Position numbers and translations under genes: made by a program. Positions 17,201 to 26,751 of a DNA stretch of 64,000 bases are shown here, one piece after another. Position 1 is the stretch's first letter. Every line of letters starts with the position of its first letter. The stretch covers positions 992,001 through 1,056,000 of the forward strand of contig OY282386.1 of the NCBI GenBank assembly GCA_958295945.1. The letters are read 5' to 3'. The notes under the pieces were generated by a model. The model ran no database searches and had not been told where the DNA came from. It saw only the letters and a program-made list of their open reading frames with translations. The DNA is from Candidatus Poribacteria bacterium. Lineage in GTDB: Bacteria > Poribacteria > WGA-4E > WGA-3G.

Positions 17201-17583
17201 GGGTGTGTAAAGATTTTGTCACTAACTTCTCACCATGAATTGTAGGGGCGGGTCTCTGTGCCCGTCCGTTGCATTACAGGACAAGGAATGGCGGGCACAG
17301 AGACCCGGGGAATCATGGCGAATACCAAACGCGTATTCATATCGTCCCTACGGGACTAAAGAAAACAGAAGTTTATATCTGTCAGGACTTACGCATTCCC
17401 CCTTGATAAGGGGGGGGTAAATAGTCGCATTCCCCCTTGATAAGGGGGGTAGGGGGGTTAAATAGTGCAATATTTCAGTGTTTTTGGTCTTTTTAACCCC
17501 CTAAATCCCCCTTATCAAGGGGACTTTAAGAGAAACTGCGTAAGTCCTGTCTGTGTCAAATGTGACAAAAACTTTACACACCC
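17201..17583. repeat. Composite of nested inverted repeats
   Basis: Outer 22-bp arms lie at 17201-17222 (GGGTGTGTAAAGATTTTG...) and 17562-17583 and are inverted copies with one mismatch. A third copy of the arm is at 18434-18454. Inside lies a perfect 16-bp inverted pair at 17249-17264 and 17292-17307 (CGGGTCTCTGTGCCCG). It is followed by a copy of the TCCCTACGGGACTAAAG repeat and by the 167-bp element at 17383-17549. Confidence 0.85.
17383..17549. mobile_element. MITE-like element, 167 bp, with 5-bp target duplication
   Basis: Perfect 13-bp terminal inverted repeats CAGGACTTACGCA at 17383-17395 and its reverse complement at 17537-17549. The flanks are identical 5-mers, TCTGT at 17378-17382 and 17550-17554, consistent with target-site duplication. 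The interior is built of the motif TTCCCCCTTGATAAGGGG in two direct copies and one inverted copy. There is no coding capacity, so a transposase in trans would be needed. Confidence 0.85.
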
Positions 17584-17748
17584 GATTGACAGAGGTATGT
17601 AAAGTTCTTAGAAAAATATCGCATTAACCCTATAGTCTTGTTCGTAAATTCGTAGCACATGCTGCCAGCTTGTGCATGCAAAACTATGCCAAAAAGTCAG
17701 AAAAAGAATTAAAAGAATACAAATTTTGCTAAAATTGTAAAAAAATAC

Positions 17749-17777
17749 TTGACTTACGTTATTTATTAGGTTATAAT
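17749..17777 (+). promoter_or_regulatory. Consensus sigma70 promoter with no obvious gene
   Basis: TTGACT at 17749-17754 and TATAAT at 17772-17777 with a 17-bp spacer form one of the best -35/-10 pairs in the window. The predicted start is near 17784. No well-supported coding region follows within several hundred bases. Confidence 0.7.
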
Positions 17778-17814
17778 ATATGTCACATACAAATTAATTT
17801 CAATGCAGTAAATT

Positions 17815-18234
17815 ATGAAACCAATACATCTTATGCAAAGAACAATGATTAACCTGCAAGCAATCTCTTCATTACATAGAAACACATTACACAAGAGTGA
17901 GAATGCACAGACATTCAATCACATAAACGGCAAACCCTTAGGCATCACACCACTTTTGACATTTAGAAACATTCTATCTGCATTCGTCCAATGCTGGACA
18001 AGTATGATGCTCAGTCAACCAATCTCACACAACAAAAGACGAATAGTGAAAGTGTACAAAATAAAAATTTTTTGTTTTTTTATAAATCCTTTACCAACCC
18101 TGATAGCAACTGCTCTGAAAGCACTAAAAAAAACTGTACAGATGTACGAAATAATGTCCAATTTCTGTACAGTTTTGATAAGCGAAAATTCCATAAAATT
18201 AGGAGGAAATCACAGAGAATATTTTGTCAGATGA
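17815..18234 (+). CDS. Doubtful 139-codon frame downstream of a strong promoter
   Basis: An open frame (MKPIHLMQRTMINLQAIS...) begins about 31 nt after the predicted start site. There is no ribosome-binding site before the ATG, and the composition does not resemble a known family. A second frame at 17991-18293 (MLDKYDAQSTNLTQQKT...) overlaps it and has the more protein-like composition, so a single frameshifted gene or no gene at all are both possible. A perfect 12-bp inverted repeat at 18130-18141/18165-18176 lies within. I do not assign a function. Confidence 0.2.
   Translation: MKPIHLMQRTMINLQAISSLHRNTLHKSENAQTFNHINGKPLGITPLLTFRNILSAFVQCWTSMMLSQPISHNKRRIVKVYKIKIFCFFINPLPTLIATALKALKKTVQMYEIMSNFCTVLISENSIKLGGNHREYFVR
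18130..18176. repeat. 12-bp perfect inverted repeat (hairpin or operator)
   Basis: AAAACTGTACAG at 18130-18141 and CTGTACAGTTTT at 18165-18176, separated by 23 nt. It lies about 350 nt downstream of the consensus promoter and could end a non-coding transcript or be a paired protein-binding site. Confidence 0.6.
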
Positions 18235-18295
18235 AACACAGAATTCATGAACACTTCAACTGCTGCCAATCAAACCGCACAACAAAATCTTAAGA

Positions 18296-18540
18296 TGAAG
18301 ATTAATTTCTTAATCGGGTAATTCTAAATTCCAAAACCCGTAGGCGGGGAATACCAAAAGGCGTTCATACCGTTGATTACTTGATTTGGCACTACATTAG
18401 ATTACAGGTTTTTAACTTGAATTGACATCTACGGTGACAAAAACTTTACACACCAATATATCTTTACGCCTTTTGGACGGGTTTCCAACCCCGATTTACA
18501 AAGAACTGCGTTCATAGTCGCGCAATTCATTACGTCTCTT
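18296..18540. repeat. Dispersed repeat copies upstream of the SprA-like gene
   Basis: This stretch strings together copies of several families found elsewhere in the window. CCCGTAGGCGGGGAAT (near 18339) is followed by TTCATACCGTTGATT (near 18365), as at 40918-40965 and 59785-59860. An arm GTGACAAAAACTTTACACAC lies at 18434, and TAGTCGCGCAATTCATTACG at 18515. No coding potential is seen up to the gene at 18676. Confidence 0.75.
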
Positions 18541-18675
18541 ACATTCTCCGCGCTATCCGTGAAATCCACGATTAAGATTTAATCCTCAGAAAAATAATTC
18601 CATCAATAAGTAAACCCACCCATTTCTTCTGCGTTACAATACTATTACAACCCAAAACAACAATGGAGAACTCTC

Positions 18676-21600
18676 TTGAACCCAATATCCACAGACGGAT
18701 ATAGATGTCTATTTATCCTTGTGCTCACATTGCTTTTTCTTGCAAAACCTGCCTTGACTGCGAATAAGGACGAATCCACACCGACACCTCAACAAGAAAA
18801 CACCGCAAATACACCAATTGAAAACCCGTTTACCAAAAAACCCGAAAAAGACAGTTGGTTAGAAAGTGACACGCAGACTGAACCCACCGAGGACGAATCT
18901 GAAGCACGAGACGAAGATACAGAACTGGCACTACGTCGTCAGTTACTCATGCCATATTTAGAGTCTATACGCCGCTGGAGAAATCCACCTGACCTCGGAG
19001 ACCTATCAAAACTATATGATTGGACACCGCGCAAAAAATCCGATACAAAAGGCATTGATCTGCCTATGGATTCAAACCTACAGATTACAGGTTTCCAGTC
19101 AGTAACAGTTGAAGTCAACGAAACACACTATTTCGGTGAAGGTGACTTGAACAGATATGGAGGATACGGATATGGCAGTTATAGCGGTTACGATTCCGGA
19201 CTTGATCTCGGATTGAGCTCATCCTACGGCTATGAAGATTTTGGATACGGTGGTGGATACGATAGTTTCGGTTCAGGTTCCTCAAGCTACGGAAGCGGAT
19301 ATAGTAGTTATGGAAGCAGAGGAGTCCCTCGCGCATCTGGCATCAACATACGACAACAGCAGAAGATAGGTCTACACGGACGCGTCGGAGAACGCACACA
19401 TATCGCTGTAGACTACAACGCAGGTGATACCTACGGCGGAGGATATGGGGGTTATGGAGGCGGATATGGACTCGGAGGTGCTAAAGAACAGAAAATCAAA
19501 ATATGGTATGAAGGAAAACCGGACAGCATCATCAAGACAATATCCTTCGGGGACATCACACTCAGTCTTCCCAACACACGTTTTCTCAATATCAACCGAA
19601 ATCTGTTCGGACTTGAAGGCGTTTTTGAGTATAAGAACACACGCCTAACCGCATTCGGTTCACGCAGTAAAGGTGTCCGTGAAGTGCGGACGTTCCGCGG
19701 CCAATCACGCAGAGCAAGTTTCGGATACGGTCCACGCGGCATTCAGGTCGCCGATTCAAATTATGTTAAGAATAGATACTATCTAATTCATAAAGGTGAA
19801 GATAACCTACTCCACGACGCATATCTCCCAATAAAATCAGGAAGTGTAGAAATCTATATTGATGATAGTGTCGTAGGCAACAACCAAGGTGGACAACGAA
19901 CCAGTCAAGGATATTTCAACCCACAGTTCCCCGGACAAGACTACAACATTGACTATGAAACAGGTGAGATTGAATTCCTCTCCTCAATCTCGTCAAGTTA
20001 TACTATCGTTGTCGCCTATGAATATTTAGGTGATGGCGGTGGAAGTGTCGGAAATCCTGGAAACGTCTTCGCTGATGAAAATGCTGACGGTACCATTGAT
20101 GAAGAGGGTGAAGAAATAGGCTATGTTGTCCTAAAAGATAAGGGGTTTCGAGGCACCGCTGCATCACACGTCTACTACATCGGAAACAGAAATATAAACC
20201 CACGCGATTTTACTTTGACGATTATCAGAGAAGGACAAAGTGAAACCTTTGATACGGAGGAAGGACCTGTACCATATATTGCAATATTTGGATTAGACCA
20301 GAACGGAGACGGCATCGTTGACCCAGAGTTCATTGACTATGACAGAGGACTACTGCGTTTCCCATCTACACGTCCATTTGAGATACAAGACTCTCAACAT
20401 CCATATTACAAATACAGAGACTCCCTAAACAATGAGGCAATATATCTGGAATCCTTACGCAGTACCGATCAAATATACACCATAGTCGCAGATTATTCCT
20501 ATCAATCCGAAACATATAATGTCGGTCTGTTCGTCATACCCGAAAGCGAAACCGTACGACTAAACGGCAAACTCCTTACCCGAGACACAGATTATTTGAT
20601 GGTCTATGAAGTAGGCTCAATACGATTTGTCCGTGAACTCGATGAGTTTGATGAGATCGTCGTAGAATTTGAGAAAACTCCATTCGGCGGTGGTACACAG
20701 CAAGCTGTCGCTGGTCTATGGCTGGAATACACACACAAACCCAAACCGAAATCACCTAAACAGCAGAACCTTGAAGACAGGTTTAATAGATTAGGCGGGT
20801 TCCAAAACATACCTACAGGTTTAGATAATAACCTAAATACTGACCCTTTTTCCGGTGGTTTGCCTAACACAGGCTCACGTACAGGACGCGGATTCGGTAA
20901 TACTGGATTCGGATCAAGCGGATTCGGAAGTGGTTTTGGCAGCAGCTTTGGCGGTGGAGGATACAGCAGTTTCGGTGGGTTCGGTGGACGATCCAGAAGC
21001 GGTTCCAGTTATTATGGCGGATACGGATCGGGTATGAATTATTTCAATCCTGTATTCCAAAAAGGTTTTAACATCTCAACTGGATACATCCTAACAACTG
21101 GACAACAACCCGCACAGATCCCAGATGTCAACAGTGTGCCAAACAGATTACAGGCGTTTAACATAAACACAAGTTTCGGCAGAGAATTTAACATCGCATG
21201 GTTGGTCAATCCACTTCCATTCGTGAATACACGCTACTTCCCACTCTCCTTTGACTTCAGCGGAGAAGCCGCTTATTCACATAACAACCCAAATAGTGTT
21301 GGCGTCGCTATGATTGATAGTATGGAAGGGGTAAAACAGACTTCTACTATACCAACAAGAAAATATAATTGGAAACCAAGTAGTCTGCCTTATGTCCCAG
21401 AATCTCAACAGGCAGACCTATCCACAACCGACTATAGTGCGGTACCAACTCAAGAAAATAGAGCTCTCTTTAATGTTGTACTCAGAGATAGAGAGGAAGC
21501 AGATGCAATTGGCAACTATATGCGAAACAGAGATGTACCAGCATCTTCTATTCAACCACTTTCACTCTCAACAGATGAACGTGTGATCATGGAGATCGGA

Positions 21601-24600
21601 TATGATTTTACGGATATTGTCGCAGAATGGGGTGGATTCTCAAACGGTATCTCAAAGTCTGGTACAGATTTTTCTGAGCGCGGTTTCATTGAAATGTGGA
21701 TGCGGGTACAAGGCGATGACGACGTTACGCTTTATCTTAATATCGGGGCTGTCAGTGAAGACTCAGACGCAGACAAAAGACTTGACAGCGAAGACCTACC
21801 TCAATCTTTAGATGACACAAACGGAGACAATGTTGTTGACGCGCTTGACCTTGACCTGGAGAACTTGCCTGCTGATCAACAGAATCGCGCTAATGGGCAA
21901 ATAGATATAGGAGAGGATGTAGGATGGCTATTTGATGGCAAATTTCAACCTGAATCCTTTGGAGAAAACAACGATATTTTAGATAGTGAAGACCTAAATG
22001 GGGATGGCGTACTGGATACCATTGACGCATATTTTCAAGTCGCTATTCCTCTCAACGAAATTCCAAACGAATGGATAAAAGGCAAAAACACAAACGGATG
22101 GACTTTCCTTAGCATCCCACTCACAACATTTGTTCCAGAAGGCACACGCCTTCCAAGTCTTGTGTTTGTTCAACACTTCCGCCTGTGGTTGATGAAGAAT
22201 CGACCCGGAAACGTCAAAGGCACATTCCAGTGGGCTTCTATTGAAATCGTCGGGAATAGGTGGCAACAAGGGGTCGTCACAAAATCATTAAATGATACCA
22301 CCTCAGGACTTTCTGATAGTCAAGTTGTGGAAGATACATTAGAAAAGTTCATCGTTGGCACAAGAGACAACTTCAGTTTTGACAAATATCAGAGTGCATA
22401 CATCGAAATTGAGGATAATGAACTCTTCAGGAAACTACACCCTTTCACAGCATCATCACTCGCCTTTCAGACACAGCAGCAACGAGAACAAACACTCAGC
22501 TTGGAGTATTATCTTTATCCCGGTTCACACGGTATCACATCAAAACAACTCAAAGGTTACACGCAAAGTGAAGGACAGGATTTTAGCCAACATGATACAC
22601 TCCGATTTTGGTTATACGGAGATAATAGTGATACGACATTTGTCATGCAACTCGCACCCAGCGTGCGGACAGCATACAGAAGTTCCTTTTACAGTTCCGA
22701 CCCGTTCCTCAACCAACCACAACAGGAAGAGGATGTCAACATCTTTGAAAACCTAACTGATTATTATGAATACACAATACCACTTGACTTTGGTGGTTGG
22801 AAACTAGTCGAAATTGACCTGCGGGACAATACACGCAACGAATATCTCGATAGTGTTGAGAATCAGGATGATACCGATACTACAAATCTGGATGTCCAAT
22901 CCGATCCTGTAGAAAACGCACCTGATGGACATCCTGACGGTTTCACCGTCAGAAAAACGGGAACTGGCGTTAGCAGGACGCAGCTAACAATAAAAAACAT
23001 CGGCGGTATTCTACTTGGTATCCGAAACGATACTGACCAAGAACTCAGCGGTGAAGTCTGGGTAAACGAAATACATCTCGGCGACCCACTTATACGTTCT
23101 GGTTGGGCACGACGCGGTGATATGTCTGTTTCACTCGGTCGCATCCTCCGCATCCGCGGTGGATACGCAAGTCAGGACAAAGATTTTGAAAGTGGCGCAG
23201 GTGAAATCGGTAGGCAACGCCTATCTTCACGAGGATATAGTACCACGAACAACGACTACAATATAAACGCAGATGTCACTATCTTCCAATGGCTACCTAT
23301 CCGATATTCTATAAGAGAACAAGAATCTGAAACGGAAGCACGCCGCGGCAGCTACACCTCTTTCCAAAGTGGAAAAAGCCAAACACATAACAGAGATATG
23401 TCTGTTAATTTCAACCGAAATCCCTTCCCAAACCTCGGTTTCGCATACAACTTCCAAGACTTCTGGAATGAACGCCAAGGCACACAGATTAGCCACTTAT
23501 ATACAGGGACCTTTCGCTACAGTATCGGCACAAAAGTCGGATTCAATATGCAATATCGCCACGAAGACATTATCGCACAACCCGAAACCGCTACCGACAC
23601 AACCGCATCATCTACTTCCTATTACAGTTACGGCTACGGCAGAAATCGTGATGAAAAAACAGACAGCGGCTCCATTTCCCTCAACATCAGTCCAATAAAC
23701 GCATTTAGTCTCAATCCGAGTTATGATATTCGGAGAACGCTTGAAAGACGTGATCAAAGCCAATACAGACCCACCTCTTTCACATCTGGATTTGACACCA
23801 CTGCTAATGACGATGACACTCAGGACACACCAGCAGGCTTTTCCATTGCAGAAAGAGAACATCGGGTTTCTCTCACTCCCCGACTCAACCGAGATCTACT
23901 CGGTTTACGTCCCACTGTCACAAGCCGGGCAAGTTTCCGTGAAAACTGGTTCACCACACAAAAAGACGCGTCGCTCAACGGAAACATCAACTTCGGTCTG
24001 AACCTTCGTATACAGAAATGGTTCGGATGGATATTCAAAAGTAAAGAACCAGAGAAGGTAACGACACAGAACAGCACAGGAAAACTTATAGATACACCTA
24101 AAAATCAAGTGCCAAGCCAACCACTCATTGAACAAATGCGTAAAAGGGACATTGATGAGGCACAAATACAAGAATATACAGAAAAACAAAGCGATTGGAT
24201 AAATCGAGACAAAGCAGAAATAGACCAAAGTCAACCTACATATCTCGCAGCACAACAAAAACAGGAAGGACTCTTCCAACGCATCATCAACACGTTCTCT
24301 ATCAATACCAGTGCGAATTTCACCGCAACCGAATCGTTCCGTCAACTTGAATCAGGCCAATCCCTATTAGATGTTTGGCAACTTGAAAACGATGCAGAAG
24401 AACGCACAAATTCACGCAAAAGCAATCGCTACTCAGTTCGCACTTCCGTGGAACCGTGGAAATGGTTGACCTTCGGCACAAATCTCAGCACTGCCGATAG
24501 TTTCCGTAAAAGCTACGCCACAACCTACACCTCACATGCAGAAACCTATGAGGGTGATATAAAACTCAAAACACAAAAAGCAACAAGCTTCCAACTCCGC

Positions 24601-25098
24601 TACAGTTTCACGACGCGGAATAATACAAACCTTGATGTCACCCTCAGCGATAGCACCGCACACACACCATCACTCAGTTGGATACATAAATGGAGCGATG
24701 AAACCAGAACTTCATTAGGTATCCGCACAACACGCCGAGACCATCTCCGAAGCGGTATTGAGAGCAACGCACTCATCATCACTCCTAACTTTAGCATTGA
24801 CTACAAATATCACACGGAAGGTGGTATTCGTCTCCCAATTTTCGGCAGGATACCCCTAAGACACGACCTTGACCTTACCAACACCTTATCTTTAGCAATC
24901 CGCCGGGAAAACTACGGTGCCAACAAAGAGGAACGTTCTGAACGGTATGAGACTACACTACGCGTCGGTTACAAACTTAGTAACCACCTTACAGCAAATC
25001 TACATCTTGGCGTAAGTTATAACAACGATAGAGTTGAAGAGGGAAGGGATTTTATATCAGTCGCAAGTGCACTAACAGTCAGAGGCGAATTCCAATAG
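18676..25098 (+). CDS. SprA-like giant outer-membrane protein (putative T9SS-type translocon)
   Basis: 2140 residues. TTG 18676 is chosen because GGAG ends 7 bp upstream. A signal peptide (FILVLTLLFLAKPALTA) leads an N-terminal region with LSLPNTRFLNINRNLFG and FEYKNTRLTAFGSRS. Repeated surface modules follow (DYNIDYETGEIEFLSSIS; DTDYLMVYEVGSIRFV), and a long amphipathic C-terminal half ends in barrel-like strands. This order resembles SprA, the outer-membrane channel of the type IX secretion system in Bacteroidetes and related FCB phyla. EF-hand-like calcium motifs occur (DENADGTIDEE, DQNGDGIVD, DTNGDNVVD, DLNGDGVLD). Two Gly/Tyr/Ser-rich inserts, residues about 155-215 and 735-790, are unusual. 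No other T9SS gene lies in this window, so the secretion role is inference. Confidence 0.72.
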   Translation: MNPISTDGYRCLFILVLTLLFLAKPALTANKDESTPTPQQENTANTPIENPFTKKPEKDSWLESDTQTEPTEDESEARDEDTELALRRQLLMPYLESIRRWRNPPDLGDLSKLYDWTPRKKSDTKGIDLPMDSNLQITGFQSVTVEVNETHYFGEGDLNRYGGYGYGSYSGYDSGLDLGLSSSYGYEDFGYGGGYDSFGSGSSSYGSGYSSYGSRGVPRASGINIRQQQKIGLHGRVGERTHIAVDYNAGDTYGGGYGGYGGGYGLGGAKEQKIKIWYEGKPDSIIKTISFGDITLSLPNTRFLNINRNLFGLEGVFEYKNTRLTAFGSRSKGVREVRTFRGQSRRASFGYGPRGIQVADSNYVKNRYYLIHKGEDNLLHDAYLPIKSGSVEIYIDDSVVGNNQGGQRTSQGYFNPQFPGQDYNIDYETGEIEFLSSISSSYTIVVAYEYLGDGGGSVGNPGNVFADENADGTIDEEGEEIGYVVLKDKGFRGTAASHVYYIGNRNINPRDFTLTIIREGQSETFDTEEGPVPYIAIFGLDQNGDGIVDPEFIDYDRGLLRFPSTRPFEIQDSQHPYYKYRDSLNNEAIYLESLRSTDQIYTIVADYSYQSETYNVGLFVIPESETVRLNGKLLTRDTDYLMVYEVGSIRFVRELDEFDEIVVEFEKTPFGGGTQQAVAGLWLEYTHKPKPKSPKQQNLEDRFNRLGGFQNIPTGLDNNLNTDPFSGGLPNTGSRTGRGFGNTGFGSSGFGSGFGSSFGGGGYSSFGGFGGRSRSGSSYYGGYGSGMNYFNPVFQKGFNISTGYILTTGQQPAQIPDVNSVPNRLQAFNINTSFGREFNIAWLVNPLPFVNTRYFPLSFDFSGEAAYSHNNPNSVGVAMIDSMEGVKQTSTIPTRKYNWKPSSLPYVPESQQADLSTTDYSAVPTQENRALFNVVLRDREEADAIGNYMRNRDVPASSIQPLSLSTDERVIMEIGYDFTDIVAEWGGFSNGISKSGTDFSERGFIEMWMRVQGDDDVTLYLNIGAVSEDSDADKRLDSEDLPQSLDDTNGDNVVDALDLDLENLPADQQNRANGQIDIGEDVGWLFDGKFQPESFGENNDILDSEDLNGDGVLDTIDAYFQVAIPLNEIPNEWIKGKNTNGWTFLSIPLTTFVPEGTRLPSLVFVQHFRLWLMKNRPGNVKGTFQWASIEIVGNRWQQGVVTKSLNDTTSGLSDSQVVEDTLEKFIVGTRDNFSFDKYQSAYIEIEDNELFRKLHPFTASSLAFQTQQQREQTLSLEYYLYPGSHGITSKQLKGYTQSEGQDFSQHDTLRFWLYGDNSDTTFVMQLAPSVRTAYRSSFYSSDPFLNQPQQEEDVNIFENLTDYYEYTIPLDFGGWKLVEIDLRDNTRNEYLDSVENQDDTDTTNLDVQSDPVENAPDGHPDGFTVRKTGTGVSRTQLTIKNIGGILLGIRNDTDQELSGEVWVNEIHLGDPLIRSGWARRGDMSVSLGRILRIRGGYASQDKDFESGAGEIGRQRLSSRGYSTTNNDYNINADVTIFQWLPIRYSIREQESETEARRGSYTSFQSGKSQTHNRDMSVNFNRNPFPNLGFAYNFQDFWNERQGTQISHLYTGTFRYSIGTKVGFNMQYRHEDIIAQPETATDTTASSTSYYSYGYGRNRDEKTDSGSISLNISPINAFSLNPSYDIRRTLERRDQSQYRPTSFTSGFDTTANDDDTQDTPAGFSIAEREHRVSLTPRLNRDLLGLRPTVTSRASFRENWFTTQKDASLNGNINFGLNLRIQKWFGWIFKSKEPEKVTTQNSTGKLIDTPKNQVPSQPLIEQMRKRDIDEAQIQEYTEKQSDWINRDKAEIDQSQPTYLAAQQKQEGLFQRIINTFSINTSANFTATESFRQLESGQSLLDVWQLENDAEERTNSRKSNRYSVRTSVEPWKWLTFGTNLSTADSFRKSYATTYTSHAETYEGDIKLKTQKATSFQLRYSFTTRNNTNLDVTLSDSTAHTPSLSWIHKWSDETRTSLGIRTTRRDHLRSGIESNALIITPNFSIDYKYHTEGGIRLPIFGRIPLRHDLDLTNTLSLAIRRENYGANKEERSERYETTLRVGYKLSNHLTANLHLGVSYNNDRVEEGRDFISVASALTVRGEFQ

Positions 25099-25101
25099 GG
25101 A

Positions 25102-25173
25102 CTATTCATTCTTAATTGTCTGAGACGGTCTATATGGAATCACAAAATCAACGCGCATCGGAATCCCAGAAGA
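25102..25173 (-). pseudogene. Remnant 3' end of a CarboxypepD_reg-like gene
   Basis: The minus strand reads SSGIPMRVDFVIPYRPSQ... to a stop at 25102, matching the shared C-terminus SSGIPKRVDFVIPDIP of the two complete genes at 25428 and 26681. Sequence upstream of it does not continue the domain. It is a leftover third copy from tandem duplication, now abutting the SprA-like gene end. Confidence 0.7.
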
Positions 25174-25228
25174 ATTGGCGTGGTTTCCAACCACGATTAC
25201 ATTTTTGGAATGCTTTCTAAACCCGATG

Positions 25229-25497
25229 AAATCAACCCTTCGTAGGCGCGCTTTGTAAGCGCGCTTGGTCTTCGTATCCGCGCAATTCATTGAGCCTCTT
25301 ACATTCAAGCACCAGAGGTGCGTCAGGAGTATAGAAACCATGCACCTCACACACTAAGCCCAGCGAGATGACACGCCAACTCGTATCCGCGCATTTCATT
25401 GTAGTGCGAGGTATCAGTGCTCCGCTATCAATTCCCAATAATCGGAGGTGGAATATCAGGAATCACAAAATCAACCCGCTTCGGAATCCCAGAAGAT
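25229..25497. repeat. Segmental duplication, copy A (~269 bp)
   Basis: About 85-90% identical by eye to 26484-26751. It includes an inverted motif GGCGCGCTTTGTAAGCGCGC, two copies of the CGCGCAATTCATTG repeat, a GCGAGG stretch and the last 70 bp of the gene at 25428. The two copies are 1255 bp apart, defining the unit of a tandem duplication. Confidence 0.85.
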
Positions 25498-26465
25498 ATC
25501 GGAAGACCAAGAAACCTTCTGACACCCTCAATTCCTTCAACCCTATTACGGACTTTGCGATAATATCCAGACGCTTCAGTTTCATATTTCACCGTAATAA
25601 GAATGGTATTACTATTTACTGATACGCAATTATCAAAGCGGTACTCACCATTAGAGTTTGTTAAAACAGGTCTCCACTTCTTGGGAATCCGTTTCGTTGA
25701 ATCACCTGTGGAACCTAAATAGACCTCTATATTCTCTAATCGGTTTGTATTTCCATCTTCCCTGGTGACTTGTCCATAGATGGATCCCTCAAAAAATCTA
25801 CTCCATATCTCCGTTGATGGTCCTAAAAACATGACTATAATCATAACAGTTCCGAATATGACCTCAGGCACGTAGTGATAACTGTAGGTTCTGCGAGCGG
25901 GTCTGTGAGTTGCAATAGTATTCTCTGGAATATTGGGAACAACAAGGTCAACAGCTATCGCTTCTCCGGACGAAATTGGCAATCCGAATTTAGCATTCCC
26001 AAATAACCATCTCACACCCTCAAATTCACCGATATCTTCGGTAATAACCCGCCTATTTCCAACATCTACTCCTAACGTAAATTTACGTCCCACAGGGATT
26101 TTACATTGGAAAAGAAATTCTCCCTTTGTGTTTTCAGATATAGATTTGACTTCGACCTTGTAGTCAATGGCACGCAAAGATATATCTAAATTTAGATCTT
26201 GTTTTGACAAATCTTTATTCTTTTCAATAACAACCTTGCCAGTAACCGTGCCAAAAAACAACCACCGCCAAATCTGTGCAACAATTCGAAAAAGGAGAAC
26301 AACAGTTAGGTATGCATAGAATTCGTGGTTGTAAATTATCCAATCAAAGTCCAAGAGTTTTGCAATTGTAATGAATGTTCCAAATAATAAACTACCAGCA
26401 ATCCAATCCATCAGATAGGACCAAAAGCTTTTATAGTTTCTACGTGGTGGTTTATATCTTGCCAT
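25428..26465 (-). CDS. Membrane protein with two CarboxypepD_reg-like domains
   Basis: 345 residues. The N-terminal third has two hydrophobic segments (WIAGSLLFGTFITIAKLL; YLTVVLLFRIVAQIWRWLFF). A first beta-sandwich starts at GTVTGKVVIEK and ends SSGEAIAVDLVVPNIP. A third transmembrane segment follows (VIFGTVMIIVMFLG), then a second sandwich from GSIYGQVTREDGNTNRLENIEVYLG to SSGIPKRVDFVIPDIP. The pattern of a small Gly-x-Val start, an NSNGEYRFDN turn and a terminal beta-strand resembles carboxypeptidase-regulatory-like (CarboxypepD_reg) domains, often found on envelope proteins. It is duplicated with the gene at 26681. Function unknown. The ATG at 26465 has a weak upstream AGGT. Confidence 0.6.
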   Translation of the reverse strand: MARYKPPRRNYKSFWSYLMDWIAGSLLFGTFITIAKLLDFDWIIYNHEFYAYLTVVLLFRIVAQIWRWLFFGTVTGKVVIEKNKDLSKQDLNLDISLRAIDYKVEVKSISENTKGEFLFQCKIPVGRKFTLGVDVGNRRVITEDIGEFEGVRWLFGNAKFGLPISSGEAIAVDLVVPNIPENTIATHRPARRTYSYHYVPEVIFGTVMIIVMFLGPSTEIWSRFFEGSIYGQVTREDGNTNRLENIEVYLGSTGDSTKRIPKKWRPVLTNSNGEYRFDNCVSVNSNTILITVKYETEASGYYRKVRNRVEGIEGVRRFLGLPISSGIPKRVDFVIPDIPPPIIGN

Positions 26466-26483
26466 TATATTACCTACAGATTA

Positions 26484-26751
26484 AATCAACACCTTCGCAG
26501 GCGCGCTTTGCAAGCGCGCTTGGTCTTCGTATCCGCGCAATTCATTGCGCCTCGGACATTCAGCACCAGCGGTGCGGCAGGTGTATAGAAACCATGCACC
26601 TCACACACTAAGCCCAGCGAGACGACACGCCAACTCGTATCCGCGCAATTCATTGTAGCGCGAGGTCTCAATGCCCACCATCAATTCCCAATTATCGGAG
26701 GCGGTATATCAGGAATCACAAAGTCAACCCGCTTCGGAATCCCAGAAGACA
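26484..26751. repeat. Segmental duplication, copy B (~268 bp)
   Basis: Partner of copy A at 25229-25497. Here the palindrome reads GGCGCGCTTTGCAAGCGCGC and the following text (CACCTCACACACTAAGCCCA) is identical between copies. It spans the intergenic gap and the last 71 bp of the gene at 26681. Confidence 0.85.

Noticed and set aside
17235-17420. 61-codon frame in the hisC downstream region
   Set aside because: It lies entirely within inverted repeats and the MITE-like element; the reading is incidental.
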